DNA of 64,000 nucleotides from Dermatophilus congolensis (GTDB lineage Bacteria; Actinomycetota; Actinomycetes; Actinomycetales; Dermatophilaceae), in contig JAUNUP010000010.1 of NCBI GenBank assembly GCA_030538115.1, positions 1-64,000 on the forward strand, read 5' to 3'. This document shows, one piece after another, positions 1 to 7,424 of the stretch. The number at the start of each line of letters is the position of its first letter. Within the stretch, counting starts at the first letter, position 1. The position numbers were made by a program, and so were the translations under genes. The notes below the pieces were generated by a model. It did no database searches. It was given only the letters and a program-made list of their open reading frames with translations, and had not been told where the DNA came from.

Positions 1-2
1 GG

Positions 3-152
3 CCTCGTCCTGTGGCGTCGTCACCTGGTCGGTGCGGTGCCGTGGCACATGTTCTCTTCTGTCTGGTCTTCGTCGGTTGGTGCCACGGCACGGGTAGGGA
101 GCGTTGACCTCGTCCTGTGGCGTCGTCACCTAGCTGGTGAGTGCCATGGCAG
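3..152. repeat. Family 1 hairpin element, 105-bp tandem copy (left edge)
   Basis: A 24-base segment at 3-26 recurs at 108-131, giving a 105-base period. Within the first copy the arms GTGCCGTGGCAC (37-48) and GTGCCACGGCAC (80-91) are exact reverse complements separated by 31 nt. The second copy keeps only its left arm, GTGCCATGGCAG (141-152), so it looks truncated. The array may continue left of the window. The same arm sequence and spacing recur near 4.5 kb and 17.4 kb. Confidence 0.8.
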
Positions 153-183
153 CGGGAGGGGGCGGCCCCGTGGAAACACGGAA

Positions 184-237
184 GTCCCGCGGAACGTGAC
201 CCGGGGTTGCCGGACTTCGGGTGACCTTCCGCGGGAC
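184..237 (-). terminator. Putative terminator of the MaoC gene
   Basis: GTCCCGCGGAA (184-194) and TTCCGCGGGAC (227-237) form an 11-bp perfect stem with weaker pairing inside. It lies just beyond the stop codon of the leftward MaoC gene. There is no obvious T-run, which is common for actinobacterial terminators. Confidence 0.45.
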
Positions 238-263
238 GAATCAGGGGGTGAGTCGGGGGTGAG

Positions 264-731
264 TCAGGACTCCGCGCCCACTACCAGGGTGATCATCTCG
301 GCGACGCAGACCGGGCGGGAGACGCCCTCCGCCTCCACGGTCCACGACGTAAGTACCTGGGTGCCCGCGTTGACCTTGCGCACCTCTTTGAACGTCGGCG
401 TCGCGCGCACGCGGGAGCCGACGGGTACCGGCGCCGGGAAGCGCACCTTCTCCAGGCCGTAGTTGAGCCGGGCCGTACCCGCCTCGATGGAGAACAGCGA
501 CGTGCTGAACACCGGCAGCATCGACAGGGTGAGAAAGCCGTGCACGATCGTGCCCCCGAATGGCGACGATGCGGCGCGTTCGACATCGACGTGGATCCAC
601 TGGTGGTCGCCGGTGATGTCGGCGAAGCCGTTGACCTTCTGCTGGTCGATGGTCATCCACTCGGTGGTGCCGATGGGCTCACCGACGGCGGCCTCCAGTT
701 CGGCGATGCTGCTGAACACCTTTTTGCTCAT
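264..731 (-). CDS. MaoC family dehydratase / (R)-specific enoyl-CoA hydratase-like
   Basis: 155-residue single hot-dog-fold protein of the MaoC dehydratase family, which hydrates trans-2-enoyl-CoA to 3-hydroxyacyl-CoA or catalyses the reverse. The hydratase motif is visible as FADITGDHQWIHVD (about residues 36-49), with the Asp and His expected of the catalytic pair, followed by a Ser-Pro-Phe-Gly segment and IVHGFLTLS. The length is normal for a one-domain MaoC protein. It is the last gene of the leftward set (CoA-transferase, reductase, thiolase, MaoC) and is separated from the thiolase by a strong hairpin, so it may be expressed at a different level. It probably supplies a hydration step in beta-oxidation; its substrate chain is unknown. 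Confidence 0.9.
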   Translation of the reverse strand: MSKKVFSSIAELEAAVGEPIGTTEWMTIDQQKVNGFADITGDHQWIHVDVERAASSPFGGTIVHGFLTLSMLPVFSTSLFSIEAGTARLNYGLEKVRFPAPVPVGSRVRATPTFKEVRKVNAGTQVLTSWTVEAEGVSRPVCVAEMITLVVGAES

Positions 732-790
732 GAATCCTCCGTCGGGGTACGCCGCGCTTCGGCGGACGTGTGCGTTGGTGAAGGGGTGTT

Positions 791-837
791 CCGGGGGTGT
801 GTCGTCGTGTGGCGGACGAGCGACGACACACCCCCGG
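791..837 (-). terminator. Strong hairpin between thiolase and MaoC genes
   Basis: CCGGGGGTGTGTCGTCG (791-807) pairs perfectly over 17 bp with its reverse complement at 821-837, leaving a 13-nt loop. It sits 10 nt beyond the thiolase stop and about 60 nt before the MaoC start, so it may be an intra-operon terminator, an attenuator or an mRNA-stabilising hairpin. Confidence 0.6.
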
Positions 838-846
838 TAGAACGGG

Positions 847-2064
847 TCAGCTGACGCGCTCGAAGACCGCGGCCAGGCCCTGGCCGCCGCCGATGCACAT
901 GGTCTCCAGGCCGTACCGCGCTTCGCGGCGGCGCATCTCGCGGGCGAGGGTCGTGAGCATGCGTACGCCGGTGGCGCCGACGGGGTGGCCGAGCGAGATG
1001 CCGGAACCGTACACGTTGGTGCGCTCGAGGTCGGTGTCGGTGAACTTCCACTCCCGCATCACGGCGAGGGCCTGCGCGGCGAAGGCTTCGTTGAGTTCGA
1101 TGAGGTCGATGTCGGCCAGCGACAGCCCGGCCCGCTCCAGAGCGAGCGCGGTGGCGGGAACCGGGCCGATGCCCATGATCTTGGGTGCGACGCCCGCGAC
1201 GCCCCAGCTCACGAGCTTGACGAGCGGGGTGAGGCCCAACTCGGCGGCCTTCTCGGGGGTGGTGACGAGGCACATGGAGGCGGCGTCGTTCTGACCGCTG
1301 GCGTTGCCGGCGGTGACGGTGGCCTCGGGGTCGGAGCCGCCGAGGATCGGCTTGAGTTTGGCCAGCGTCTCCATCGAGGTGTCGGCGCGGGGGTGCTCGT
1401 CGGTGTCGATCACGACGTCGCCCTTGCGGGACGTCACGGTGACCGGGACGATCTCCTCCTCGAACACCCCGTTCTGCTGCGCGGCCACGGCCCGCTGGTG
1501 CGAGGCGACCGCAAGCTGGTCTTGCTCCTCGCGCGAGATCGAGTAGTCGCGGCGCAGGTTCTCGGCGGTCTCGAGCATGCCGCCGGGCACGGGGTAGAAC
1601 TTGCCGCCGGGGGTCTGGCGGCCGCGGGTGAGGCCGTCGTGGATCTTCACGCCCGTGCGGGCGCCTCCCCAGCGCATGTCGAGGGAGTAGAACGCGACGT
1701 TACTCATCGACTCCGCGCCGCCGGCGACGACCACATCGCTGCCGTGGCTGCTCACCTGCAGCACCGCGTTGATGAGCGCCTGCAGGCCGGAGCCGCAGCG
1801 CCGGTCGACCTGCTGGCCCCCGGAGGTGACGGGCAGGCCGGCGTCGAGCCCGACCACACGCCCGATGGCCGGGGCCTCGGGGTTGGGGTAGCAGTTGCCG
1901 AGGATCACGTCGTCGATCGCGGCCGGGTCGATGCCCGTGCGGTCGATCAGGCCCTTCAGCGCGGCGACTCCGAGGTCGACCGCGGAGAGGTCTTTGAACA
2001 TGCCGCCGTAGCGACCGATCGGGGTACGGACGGGATCACAGATGACGACTTCGCGGTTTTCCAT
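847..2064 (-). CDS. Acetyl-CoA C-acyltransferase (thiolase), copy 1
   Basis: 405-residue thiolase, the normal length for the family. The nucleophilic Cys is C90 in VDRRCGSG, the GHP motif His is H360 and the second catalytic Cys is C390 in CIGGGQG; NEAFAAQAL is also present. The enzyme cleaves 3-ketoacyl-CoA with free CoA, releasing acetyl-CoA (or propionyl-CoA from a 2-methyl-branched substrate), although the sequence alone does not exclude the condensing direction. It follows the FabG-like reductase by 54 nt in the leftward set, which is the right order of functions for beta-oxidation. A second thiolase lies at 15.3 kb; the two differ clearly in sequence (C-termini CIGGGQG versus CEAGGLAN), so they are likely to have different chain preferences. 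Confidence 0.95.
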   Translation of the reverse strand: MENREVVICDPVRTPIGRYGGMFKDLSAVDLGVAALKGLIDRTGIDPAAIDDVILGNCYPNPEAPAIGRVVGLDAGLPVTSGGQQVDRRCGSGLQALINAVLQVSSHGSDVVVAGGAESMSNVAFYSLDMRWGGARTGVKIHDGLTRGRQTPGGKFYPVPGGMLETAENLRRDYSISREEQDQLAVASHQRAVAAQQNGVFEEEIVPVTVTSRKGDVVIDTDEHPRADTSMETLAKLKPILGGSDPEATVTAGNASGQNDAASMCLVTTPEKAAELGLTPLVKLVSWGVAGVAPKIMGIGPVPATALALERAGLSLADIDLIELNEAFAAQALAVMREWKFTDTDLERTNVYGSGISLGHPVGATGVRMLTTLAREMRRREARYGLETMCIGGGQGLAAVFERVS

Positions 2065-2118
2065 GAGGTGCCTTTCGTGGGCGGGGTCAGAACGTGATGG
2101 GGGTGATGCGGGCGCGCG

Positions 2119-2868
2119 TCACATGAAGCGCCCGCCGGTGACCTCCGCCACCGTGCCGGTCATGTACGAGGAGAGGTGGGAGGCGTAGAACAGGGCGACC
2201 GTGGCGATCTCGGCCGGCTCGCCGGCGCGGCCCATGGGGATCTGGGCCAGCTTCTCGTCCCAGGCCTTCTGCGGCATCGCCTCCGTCATCGCGGAGCGGA
2301 TGAGGCCCGGCTGGATCGCGTTGACTCGCACGCCGTGGTGGGCCATCTCCTTGGCGGCGGCCTTGGTGAGGCCGACGATGCCGGCCTTCGCGGCGGAGTA
2401 GTTCGTCTGGCCGACCATGCCGACCTTGCCGGAGAGCGAGGAGATGTTGATGATCGCGCCCGACTTCTGCTCGCGCATGCGGGCCGCGGCGAGGCGGGTG
2501 CCGTTCCAGCAGCCCTTGAGGTGTACAGAGATGACCTGGTCGAACTGCTCCTCGGTCATCGTGCGCATGGTGGCGTCGCGGGTGATGCCGGCGTTGTTGA
2601 CGACGATGTCGAGGGAGCCGAAGGTCTGCACGGCGGCCTCAAGGGCGGCCTCGACCTCGTCGGCGTTGACGACGTTGCAGGCCACGCCGACGGCGACCTG
2701 GCCGTCGGCCTCGCGGTCGAGCTTGCGGGCGGCGGAGTCGGCGGCGGCGCCGTCGAGGTCGGCGATGACCACGCGTGCGCCCTCGGCGACGAACACCTCG
2801 GCCATCGCGAGGCCGAGGCCCTGCGCACCACCGGTGATCACTGCGGTCTTGTTGTCGAGAAGGCCCAT
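2119..2868 (-). CDS. SDR family 3-hydroxyacyl reductase/dehydrogenase (FabG-like)
   Basis: 249-residue classical short-chain dehydrogenase/reductase. The nucleotide-binding TGGAQGLG lies at residues 12-19, NNAG at 91-94, and the catalytic Ser144, Tyr157 and Lys161 are all present. The chosen ATG encodes MGLLDNK; the reading frame continues far upstream without a stop, but the family fold starts here. The context (thiolase downstream, CoA-transferase upstream) suggests it oxidises a 3-hydroxyacyl-CoA to the 3-ketoacyl-CoA rather than acting in fatty acid synthesis. A role as a general FabG-like reductase cannot be excluded. The 158 nt upstream hold no gene and only a weak purine-rich stretch. 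Confidence 0.92.
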   Translation of the reverse strand: MGLLDNKTAVITGGAQGLGLAMAEVFVAEGARVVIADLDGAAADSAARKLDREADGQVAVGVACNVVNADEVEAALEAAVQTFGSLDIVVNNAGITRDATMRTMTEEQFDQVISVHLKGCWNGTRLAAARMREQKSGAIINISSLSGKVGMVGQTNYSAAKAGIVGLTKAAAKEMAHHGVRVNAIQPGLIRSAMTEAMPQKAWDEKLAQIPMGRAGEPAEIATVALFYASHLSSYMTGTVAEVTGGRFM

Positions 2869-3026
2869 CGTTCGGCTCCGTTTCGGTCGGGATTCGAGAA
2901 AGTCGTGTCGGTGAATCGGGTGAGAGGACATGCGGGGATGGCCCGGTGGCGGTCGGGATCGCGGGTTCGGTTGTCGTCGACGCCGGGTTCGCTGCCCGGG
3001 CTGTCGCCGGGGCGCCCGGTCTGTTG

Positions 3027-4283
3027 TTAGGAGGCGGGCCCCCTGCCGGAGCCGATGACGCCGTCGGCCGCGAGGGATTCGAGTTGGTCGGCGGGTAGAC
3101 CGAAGGCGGTGAGTACGTCGGTGGTGTTCTCGCCCACGGCGGGTGCGGCCGCTGCCGGGATGCGCTCGCCGTTGACGACCAGCGGCGATCCGGGGGCGAC
3201 GAGCGCGCCGACTCCGGGCTGGTCGAGGGTGTCGAACAGCGGCATCTCGCGCAGCAGGCGGGCGTCGTCGGCTGCGAGGTCGGTGAACGTGCGGTACGGC
3301 GACCAAAGCACCCGCGTGTCGGAGAGTGCGCTGGTCACAGTGGCTGTGTCGTGTCGGCTGAACCAGTCGGCGATGAGGCCCGCGAGTACCACGCGGTGGC
3401 GGTAGCGGTCGCCCTCGTCGAAGAAGTCGGCGCCGAGCGCCCGGCCGAGCGCCTCCATCGTTTCGCCGAGCCCCGTCATGCCGACCAGGTCTTTCCACTG
3501 CCGCGGTGTGAGCGCGACGATCATGATGCGGTCGCCCTCGGAGGTCGTGAAGTCGCGCCCGAACGTGCCGTACACGTAATTGCCCTCGCGGCCGCGGGGC
3601 TGGTCGGGGCGCACCTGGGCCTCGGCGAAGTAGCCGAGGTAGCCGGCCACCGCGAAGCCCACGTCTTCGAGCGCGACGCGGATCTCGGAGCCTTCGCCCG
3701 TGGAGCGACGGCGCAGTTCGGAGGCGAGCAGCCCGTTCGCGAGGTACAGGCCGGCCGCGATGTCCCAGGCGGGAACGAGCTGGTTGACGGGGCCGCCGTG
3801 GTCGGCCGGGCCCGTGATCCACGGGAAACCCGACTTGGCCTGCACCACGTAGTCGACCGCCGTGCCGCCGTCGTGCGTGCCCGTGAGCAGTACGTGGACG
3901 ACGTCGGCGCGACGCTCGCGCAGCGCCGGGTAGTTGAGCTCGGCCCAGCGTTCGTTGTTGGCGATGACGATGCCGCCGGGGCTGCCTGCGCCGTCGCCGA
4001 CGATGAGGTCAGTGACGAGCTGCCGCCCGCGCGGATCGGTGAGATCGACCTCCACCGACTGCTTGCCGGGGTTGAGGCCGTTCCAGTACAGGCTCACGCC
4101 GTCGTCGGTGAGTGGCCAGCGCGTGCGGTCAGGGGCCCCGCCCTTCTGCTCGATCCGGATCACCTCTGCGCCCAACTGCCGCAGGGTCGTCCCCGCCAGC
4201 GGCGTGGCCACGAAACTCGACAGCTCCACGATGCGCAGCCCCTCGAGGGGACGCGCGGCGGCGGTGGTGTTGGCAGACGTCAT
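3027..4283 (-). CDS. CaiB/BaiF class III CoA-transferase, copy 1
   Basis: 418-residue family III CoA-transferase, which moves CoA between an acyl-CoA donor and a free carboxylic acid through an aspartyl-CoA anhydride. The probable catalytic Asp is D174 in AWDIAAG, and the N-terminus shows the usual [11 protein letters not shown] and ADLGAEV-like segments (LGAEVIRIE). I chose the ATG at 4281-4283 (MTSANTT) because a CAGGAG ribosome binding site precedes it; an earlier in-frame ATG at 4358 lacks this. The gene heads the leftward set. Its upstream region carries the CAATAGT-N15-TATTGGA motif shared with the second CoA-transferase gene, so both are probably under one regulator. The acid substrate is not identifiable. 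Confidence 0.92.
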   Translation of the reverse strand: MTSANTTAAARPLEGLRIVELSSFVATPLAGTTLRQLGAEVIRIEQKGGAPDRTRWPLTDDGVSLYWNGLNPGKQSVEVDLTDPRGRQLVTDLIVGDGAGSPGGIVIANNERWAELNYPALRERRADVVHVLLTGTHDGGTAVDYVVQAKSGFPWITGPADHGGPVNQLVPAWDIAAGLYLANGLLASELRRRSTGEGSEIRVALEDVGFAVAGYLGYFAEAQVRPDQPRGREGNYVYGTFGRDFTTSEGDRIMIVALTPRQWKDLVGMTGLGETMEALGRALGADFFDEGDRYRHRVVLAGLIADWFSRHDTATVTSALSDTRVLWSPYRTFTDLAADDARLLREMPLFDTLDQPGVGALVAPGSPLVVNGERIPAAAAPAVGENTTDVLTAFGLPADQLESLAADGVIGSGRGPAS

Positions 4284-4353
4284 CGGTGAGTCTCCTGGGG
4301 AGGCAGGCGGGTCGAGCTGTTGCCCTTCAGACTGCCTGTGCGCCGGGGCGAAC

Positions 4354-4382
4354 TCCAATACTTTGTCCGCGCGAGACTATTG
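4354..4382 (-). promoter_or_regulatory. Operator-like motif CAATAGT-N15-TATTGGA, copy 1
   Basis: Read toward the CoA-transferase gene (minus strand), this site is CAATAGT, 15 nt, TATTGGA. The outer CAATA and TATTG halves are reverse complements. The identical 14 fixed bases with the identical spacing occur at 6056-6084 in front of the second CoA-transferase gene. It is probably a binding site for the LysR protein encoded at 5013-5927. Confidence 0.55.
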
Positions 4383-4425
4383 ATGTCGAGGTATCAACGC
4401 GGCGCGAACACATATCGCAGGTGAT

Positions 4426-4981
4426 GGCAAACCGCTCACCCTCGGGCCGTGGCACCGGTGCTGGAAGGTGACGGCAAACCGCTCACCCCGTGCCGTGGCA
4501 CTGGTGCTGGAAGGTGACGGGCGCGAAGACATGTGCCACGGCACCTCTCCACGTGGGGTTCCATGGCACATGTTTTCGCTGCGTCCGCGGTACCTGCAGA
4601 AGTGCCATGGAACCGGGGGCGTGGGGGGCGGGTGTTGGGGTTCTGTCGACCCGCCCCTGTGCCGTGCCGCTCCGTGCCGTGGCACTGGTGCTGGAAGGTG
4701 ACGGGCGCGAAGACATGTGCCACGGCACCTCTCCACGTGGGGTTCCATGGCACATGTTTTCGCTGCGTCCGCGGTACCTGCAGAAGTGCCATGGAACCGG
4801 GGGCGTGGGGGGCGGGTGTTGGGGTTCTGTCGACCCGCCCCTGTGCCGTGCCGCTCCGTGCCGTGGCACTGGTGCTGGAAGGTGACGGGCGCGAAGACAT
4901 GTGCCACGGCACCTCTCCACGTGGGGTTCCATGGCACATGTTTTCGCTGCGTCCGCGGTACCTGCAGAAGTGCCATGGAAC
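4426..4981. repeat. Family 1 array: 184-bp tandem repeat holding two hairpins per unit
   Basis: This fills most of the 730-base gap between the CoA-transferase start and the LysR stop. A 184-base unit starts at about 4490, 4674 and 4858; the third copy ends after its second hairpin at 4981. Each unit has hairpin A, GTGCCGTGGCAC paired with GTGCCACGGCAC across 31 nt (4490-4544 in copy 1), and hairpin B, GTTCCATGGCAC paired with GTGCCATGGAAC across 32 nt (4558-4613). Copies look almost identical, implying recent duplication. A degenerate 47-base repeat (4426 and 4473) precedes the array. Since 184 is not a multiple of three, the open frames through it are not protein repeats. Confidence 0.93.
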
Positions 4982-5012
4982 AGGGGCAGCGAGGGCGGGG
5001 CGAAGGTTGCGC

Positions 5013-5927
5013 CTAGCTCGCGTCGTCCGGGAGCGTCGGTGTCGGTAGGGCCTGTTCCGAGGCCTTGAGTACCGCTCTCAAGGCCGGGTTGGGGTCGCCG
5101 CGTCGCCAGGCCAGGCGGGAGTACGTAGGGGCGAACTCGTGGTCGATCGGGATCACCGTGATGCCGTCTTGGAGCACGTTGTTCACGGCCGTATCGACCG
5201 AGACCGTCAGGCCCACTCCGGCTGCGACCAGGGCCAGCAACGTCCACGAGTCGGGGGCCGTCTGCACGATGTGCGGCGCGAACCCGGCCTCGTGAGCCCG
5301 GTGCAGAAAGGCGTCGCGCACGCTCGAGCCCGGGTCGGGCGGCAGGGTGACGAACTGCTCCTCCGCCACGTCGGCCATGTCCACGTGTTCGCGCGTGGCC
5401 AGCGGGTGGTCCGATGGGACCACGAGCACGAACCTCTCCACTGCGATGATTCGGTTCGCGATGCCGGGCGGCTCCGCGGTCCAGCGCACCATCGCGAGGT
5501 CGAGGTCGCCTCCGAGTAGTTGCCGCAGTGCCCCGGTGGCGTAGGTGGTGCCCTGCAGGTGCAGCTCGATGCCCGGGTGTCGTTCGCGCACGAGCCGGCT
5601 CAGTTGTCCGACGAGCAGATAGGAGGAGGGGCCGGCGAAGCCCACCCGCACGCGGCCGGTCTCGCCCTGGCTGGCGGATTTCACGGCTCTCGTTGCAGCG
5701 GCCACGGATTCGAGTACCTGATGGGCCGGCTCCACAAGGGCCTCTCCCGAACTGGTGAGCCGCACCCGTCGAGTCGTGCGGTCGAACAGCCGCACGCCCA
5801 GTTCGCGTTCGAGCTGCTTGATCGTGCGGGTCAGTGGCGGCTGCGCGATGTGCAGCCGCTCGGCCGCTCGGCCGAAGTGCAGTTCTTCGGCGACAGCGAG
5901 AAACGCGCGCAAGTGGTGCAGGTCCAT
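5013..5927 (-). CDS. LysR family transcriptional regulator 1
   Basis: 304-residue LysR-type regulator: N-terminal winged HTH (MDLHHLRAFLAVAEELHFGR, then RLHIAQPPLTRTIKQLE) and C-terminal effector-binding domain. Length is typical. It lies between the leftward CoA-transferase set and the rightward CoA-transferase/dehydrogenase set. The region between its start and the gene at 6118 contains a T-N11-A palindrome and the CAATAGT-N15-TATTGGA motif that is repeated before the gene at 4283. This makes it the best candidate to control both flanking sets, presumably in response to a pathway acid or its CoA ester. That regulatory link is inferred from position and sites, not demonstrated. Confidence 0.93.
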   Translation of the reverse strand: MDLHHLRAFLAVAEELHFGRAAERLHIAQPPLTRTIKQLERELGVRLFDRTTRRVRLTSSGEALVEPAHQVLESVAAATRAVKSASQGETGRVRVGFAGPSSYLLVGQLSRLVRERHPGIELHLQGTTYATGALRQLLGGDLDLAMVRWTAEPPGIANRIIAVERFVLVVPSDHPLATREHVDMADVAEEQFVTLPPDPGSSVRDAFLHRAHEAGFAPHIVQTAPDSWTLLALVAAGVGLTVSVDTAVNNVLQDGITVIPIDHEFAPTYSRLAWRRGDPNPALRAVLKASEQALPTPTLPDDAS

Positions 5928-6037
5928 CGCTACTCCGTTCGCTCGGTGGCCACGAGGAGCCGCCTCACGTGGTGCCGCTCCGGGGAGGCCACTCCGCCCC
6001 GTCAGGGGTGTCGCGGATGGTGGGCGGTTCTACGAGT

Positions 6038-6084
6038 CCACTATTCCAGCCGTGTCAATAGTGGTCCGTCGATTAGGTATTGGA
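6038..6084 (+). promoter_or_regulatory. LysR-type operator region before CoA-transferase 2
   Basis: CCACTATT (6038-6045) and AATAGTGG (6057-6064) are exact reverse complements separated by 11 nt, giving the T-N11-A core typical of LysR sites. It overlaps CAATAGT-N15-TATTGGA (6056-6084), identical in fixed bases and spacing to the motif at 4354-4382. It lies in the divergent gap between LysR 1 and the gene starting at 6118. Confidence 0.65.
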
Positions 6085-6117
6085 CTCGCAACAGAAGCGC
6101 GGGGGATTCTTGCAGGC

Positions 6118-7368
6118 ATGCGAAACGACCTCCTCCCGCTCGACGGCATCACCGTCGTCGCCCTCGAGCAGGCCGTCGCCGCCCCCATCGCCACTCGTCA
6201 CCTCGCCGATCTCGGCGCCCGCGTGATCAAGCTGGAGCGCATCGGGGAGGGCGACTTCGCCCGCAATTACGACCACGAGGTGATGGGCCTGGCCTCGCAC
6301 TTCGTGTGGCTCAACCGCGGCAAGGAGTCGCTGGAGCTCGACCTCAAGTCGCCCGAGGGGCTGCAGATCGCGCGTGACCTGCTGGCCACGGCCGACGTGT
6401 TCGTGCAGAACTCCGCCCCCGGAGCCGCGGCCCGCCTCGGCCTCGACGCGGAGTCGCTGCTCGAGCGCAACCCGCGCCTCGTCATCGCCAACATCACCGG
6501 CTACGGAACGAGCGGCCCGCGCCGCGACCGCAAGGCCTACGACATGCTCGTGCAGGCGGAGGCGGGTCTCATCTCTGTGACCGGCACCCCCGACACCGCG
6601 ACGAAGACGGGCGTGCCGTCGGCCGACATCGCCGCCGGTCTCTACACGAGTCAAGCCGTGCTCGGGGCGCTCTTCCGCCGCGAGCGCACCGGCAAAGGTG
6701 GCGTGGTCGACGTCTCGATGTTCGACGCGACCGCCGAGTGGCTCGGCCACAGCATGTACATCCAGCTCTACGGTGGCCGCCAGATTCCGCGCATGGGCCT
6801 GAGTCACGCCTCGATCGCGCCGTACGACGCGTACCCCACCCTCGACGGCCAGATCCTCATCGGCGTGCAGAACGACCGCGGGTGGCAGGTGCTCACGCGC
6901 GACGTGTTCGGCCGACCCGACCTCGCCGATCACGAGCGGCTCGCCACCAACCCGCTCCGCGTGGCGAACCGCAAGGAGTGCGACCAGGTCGTCGCCGAGA
7001 ACACCCGCCGTTTCACGACGGCAGAGATCGACGCCAAGCTCGCCGAGGTCGGCGTGCCCGCGGCCCAGATCAACGACATGACCGGCCTCATCGACCACCC
7101 GCAACTCTCGGAGCGTGACCGGTGGCGCCAGATCGACACGCCCTCCGGCCCGATCCGCGCCATCCTGCCGCCAATGACCTTCAGCGATGTCGAGTTGCCG
7201 ATGGGCAGCGTCCCCGCCCTCGGCGGAGACACCCGACAGATTCTCGCCGAGCTCGGTCGCGACTCCGCAGCCATCGAGGCCCTTGTCACCGGGGGAGTCG
7301 TGGGCGTCGCCGAGGAGCACGCGCCCGCCTCGTTGGCCGACGCCGTCGACACGGAACACATCCCCTGA
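6118..7368 (+). CDS. CaiB/BaiF class III CoA-transferase, copy 2
   Basis: 416-residue family III CoA-transferase. The start is the ATG giving MRNDLLPLDGITVV, where the family alignment begins; an open frame extends upstream over the divergent promoter but is not part of the protein. The probable catalytic Asp is D170 in SADIAAG, at the position expected from formyl-CoA transferase-type enzymes. NITGYGTSGP is the usual glycine-rich segment. It is followed after 56 nt by an acyl-CoA dehydrogenase, so CoA activation and first oxidation are likely coupled. It is clearly distinct from the other two class III proteins in this window. The substrate is unknown; carnitine, oxalate and aromatic acids are all possible for the family. 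Confidence 0.93.
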   Translation: MRNDLLPLDGITVVALEQAVAAPIATRHLADLGARVIKLERIGEGDFARNYDHEVMGLASHFVWLNRGKESLELDLKSPEGLQIARDLLATADVFVQNSAPGAAARLGLDAESLLERNPRLVIANITGYGTSGPRRDRKAYDMLVQAEAGLISVTGTPDTATKTGVPSADIAAGLYTSQAVLGALFRRERTGKGGVVDVSMFDATAEWLGHSMYIQLYGGRQIPRMGLSHASIAPYDAYPTLDGQILIGVQNDRGWQVLTRDVFGRPDLADHERLATNPLRVANRKECDQVVAENTRRFTTAEIDAKLAEVGVPAAQINDMTGLIDHPQLSERDRWRQIDTPSGPIRAILPPMTFSDVELPMGSVPALGGDTRQILAELGRDSAAIEALVTGGVVGVAEEHAPASLADAVDTEHIP

Positions 7369-7374
7369 CACATT

Positions 7375-7389
7375 CCCACTGCGACCTGC
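7375..7389 (+). promoter_or_regulatory. Leader motif CCCACTGYGACCTGC, copy 1
   Basis: CCCACTGCGACCTGC ends 35 nt before the ATG of acyl-CoA dehydrogenase 1. The same 15-mer with one difference (T at position 8) ends 34 nt before the ATG of acyl-CoA dehydrogenase 2 at 10275-10289. Its function is unknown; an operator or mRNA leader element is possible. Confidence 0.35.
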
Positions 7390-7424
7390 ATATACCCGCA
7401 AGCCACCCCCGACAGGAGCCCACC

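Noticed and set aside
4490..4981. CRISPR array
   Set aside because: The units are adjacent 184-bp copies without short repeats separated by unique spacers, and there are no cas genes in the window.
4468..5247. Several long open frames on both strands through the 4.5-5.0 kb repeat
   Set aside because: They follow from a GC-rich repeat with few stops. The 184-base period shifts frame each unit, there is no family similarity, and the hairpin structure explains the sequence.
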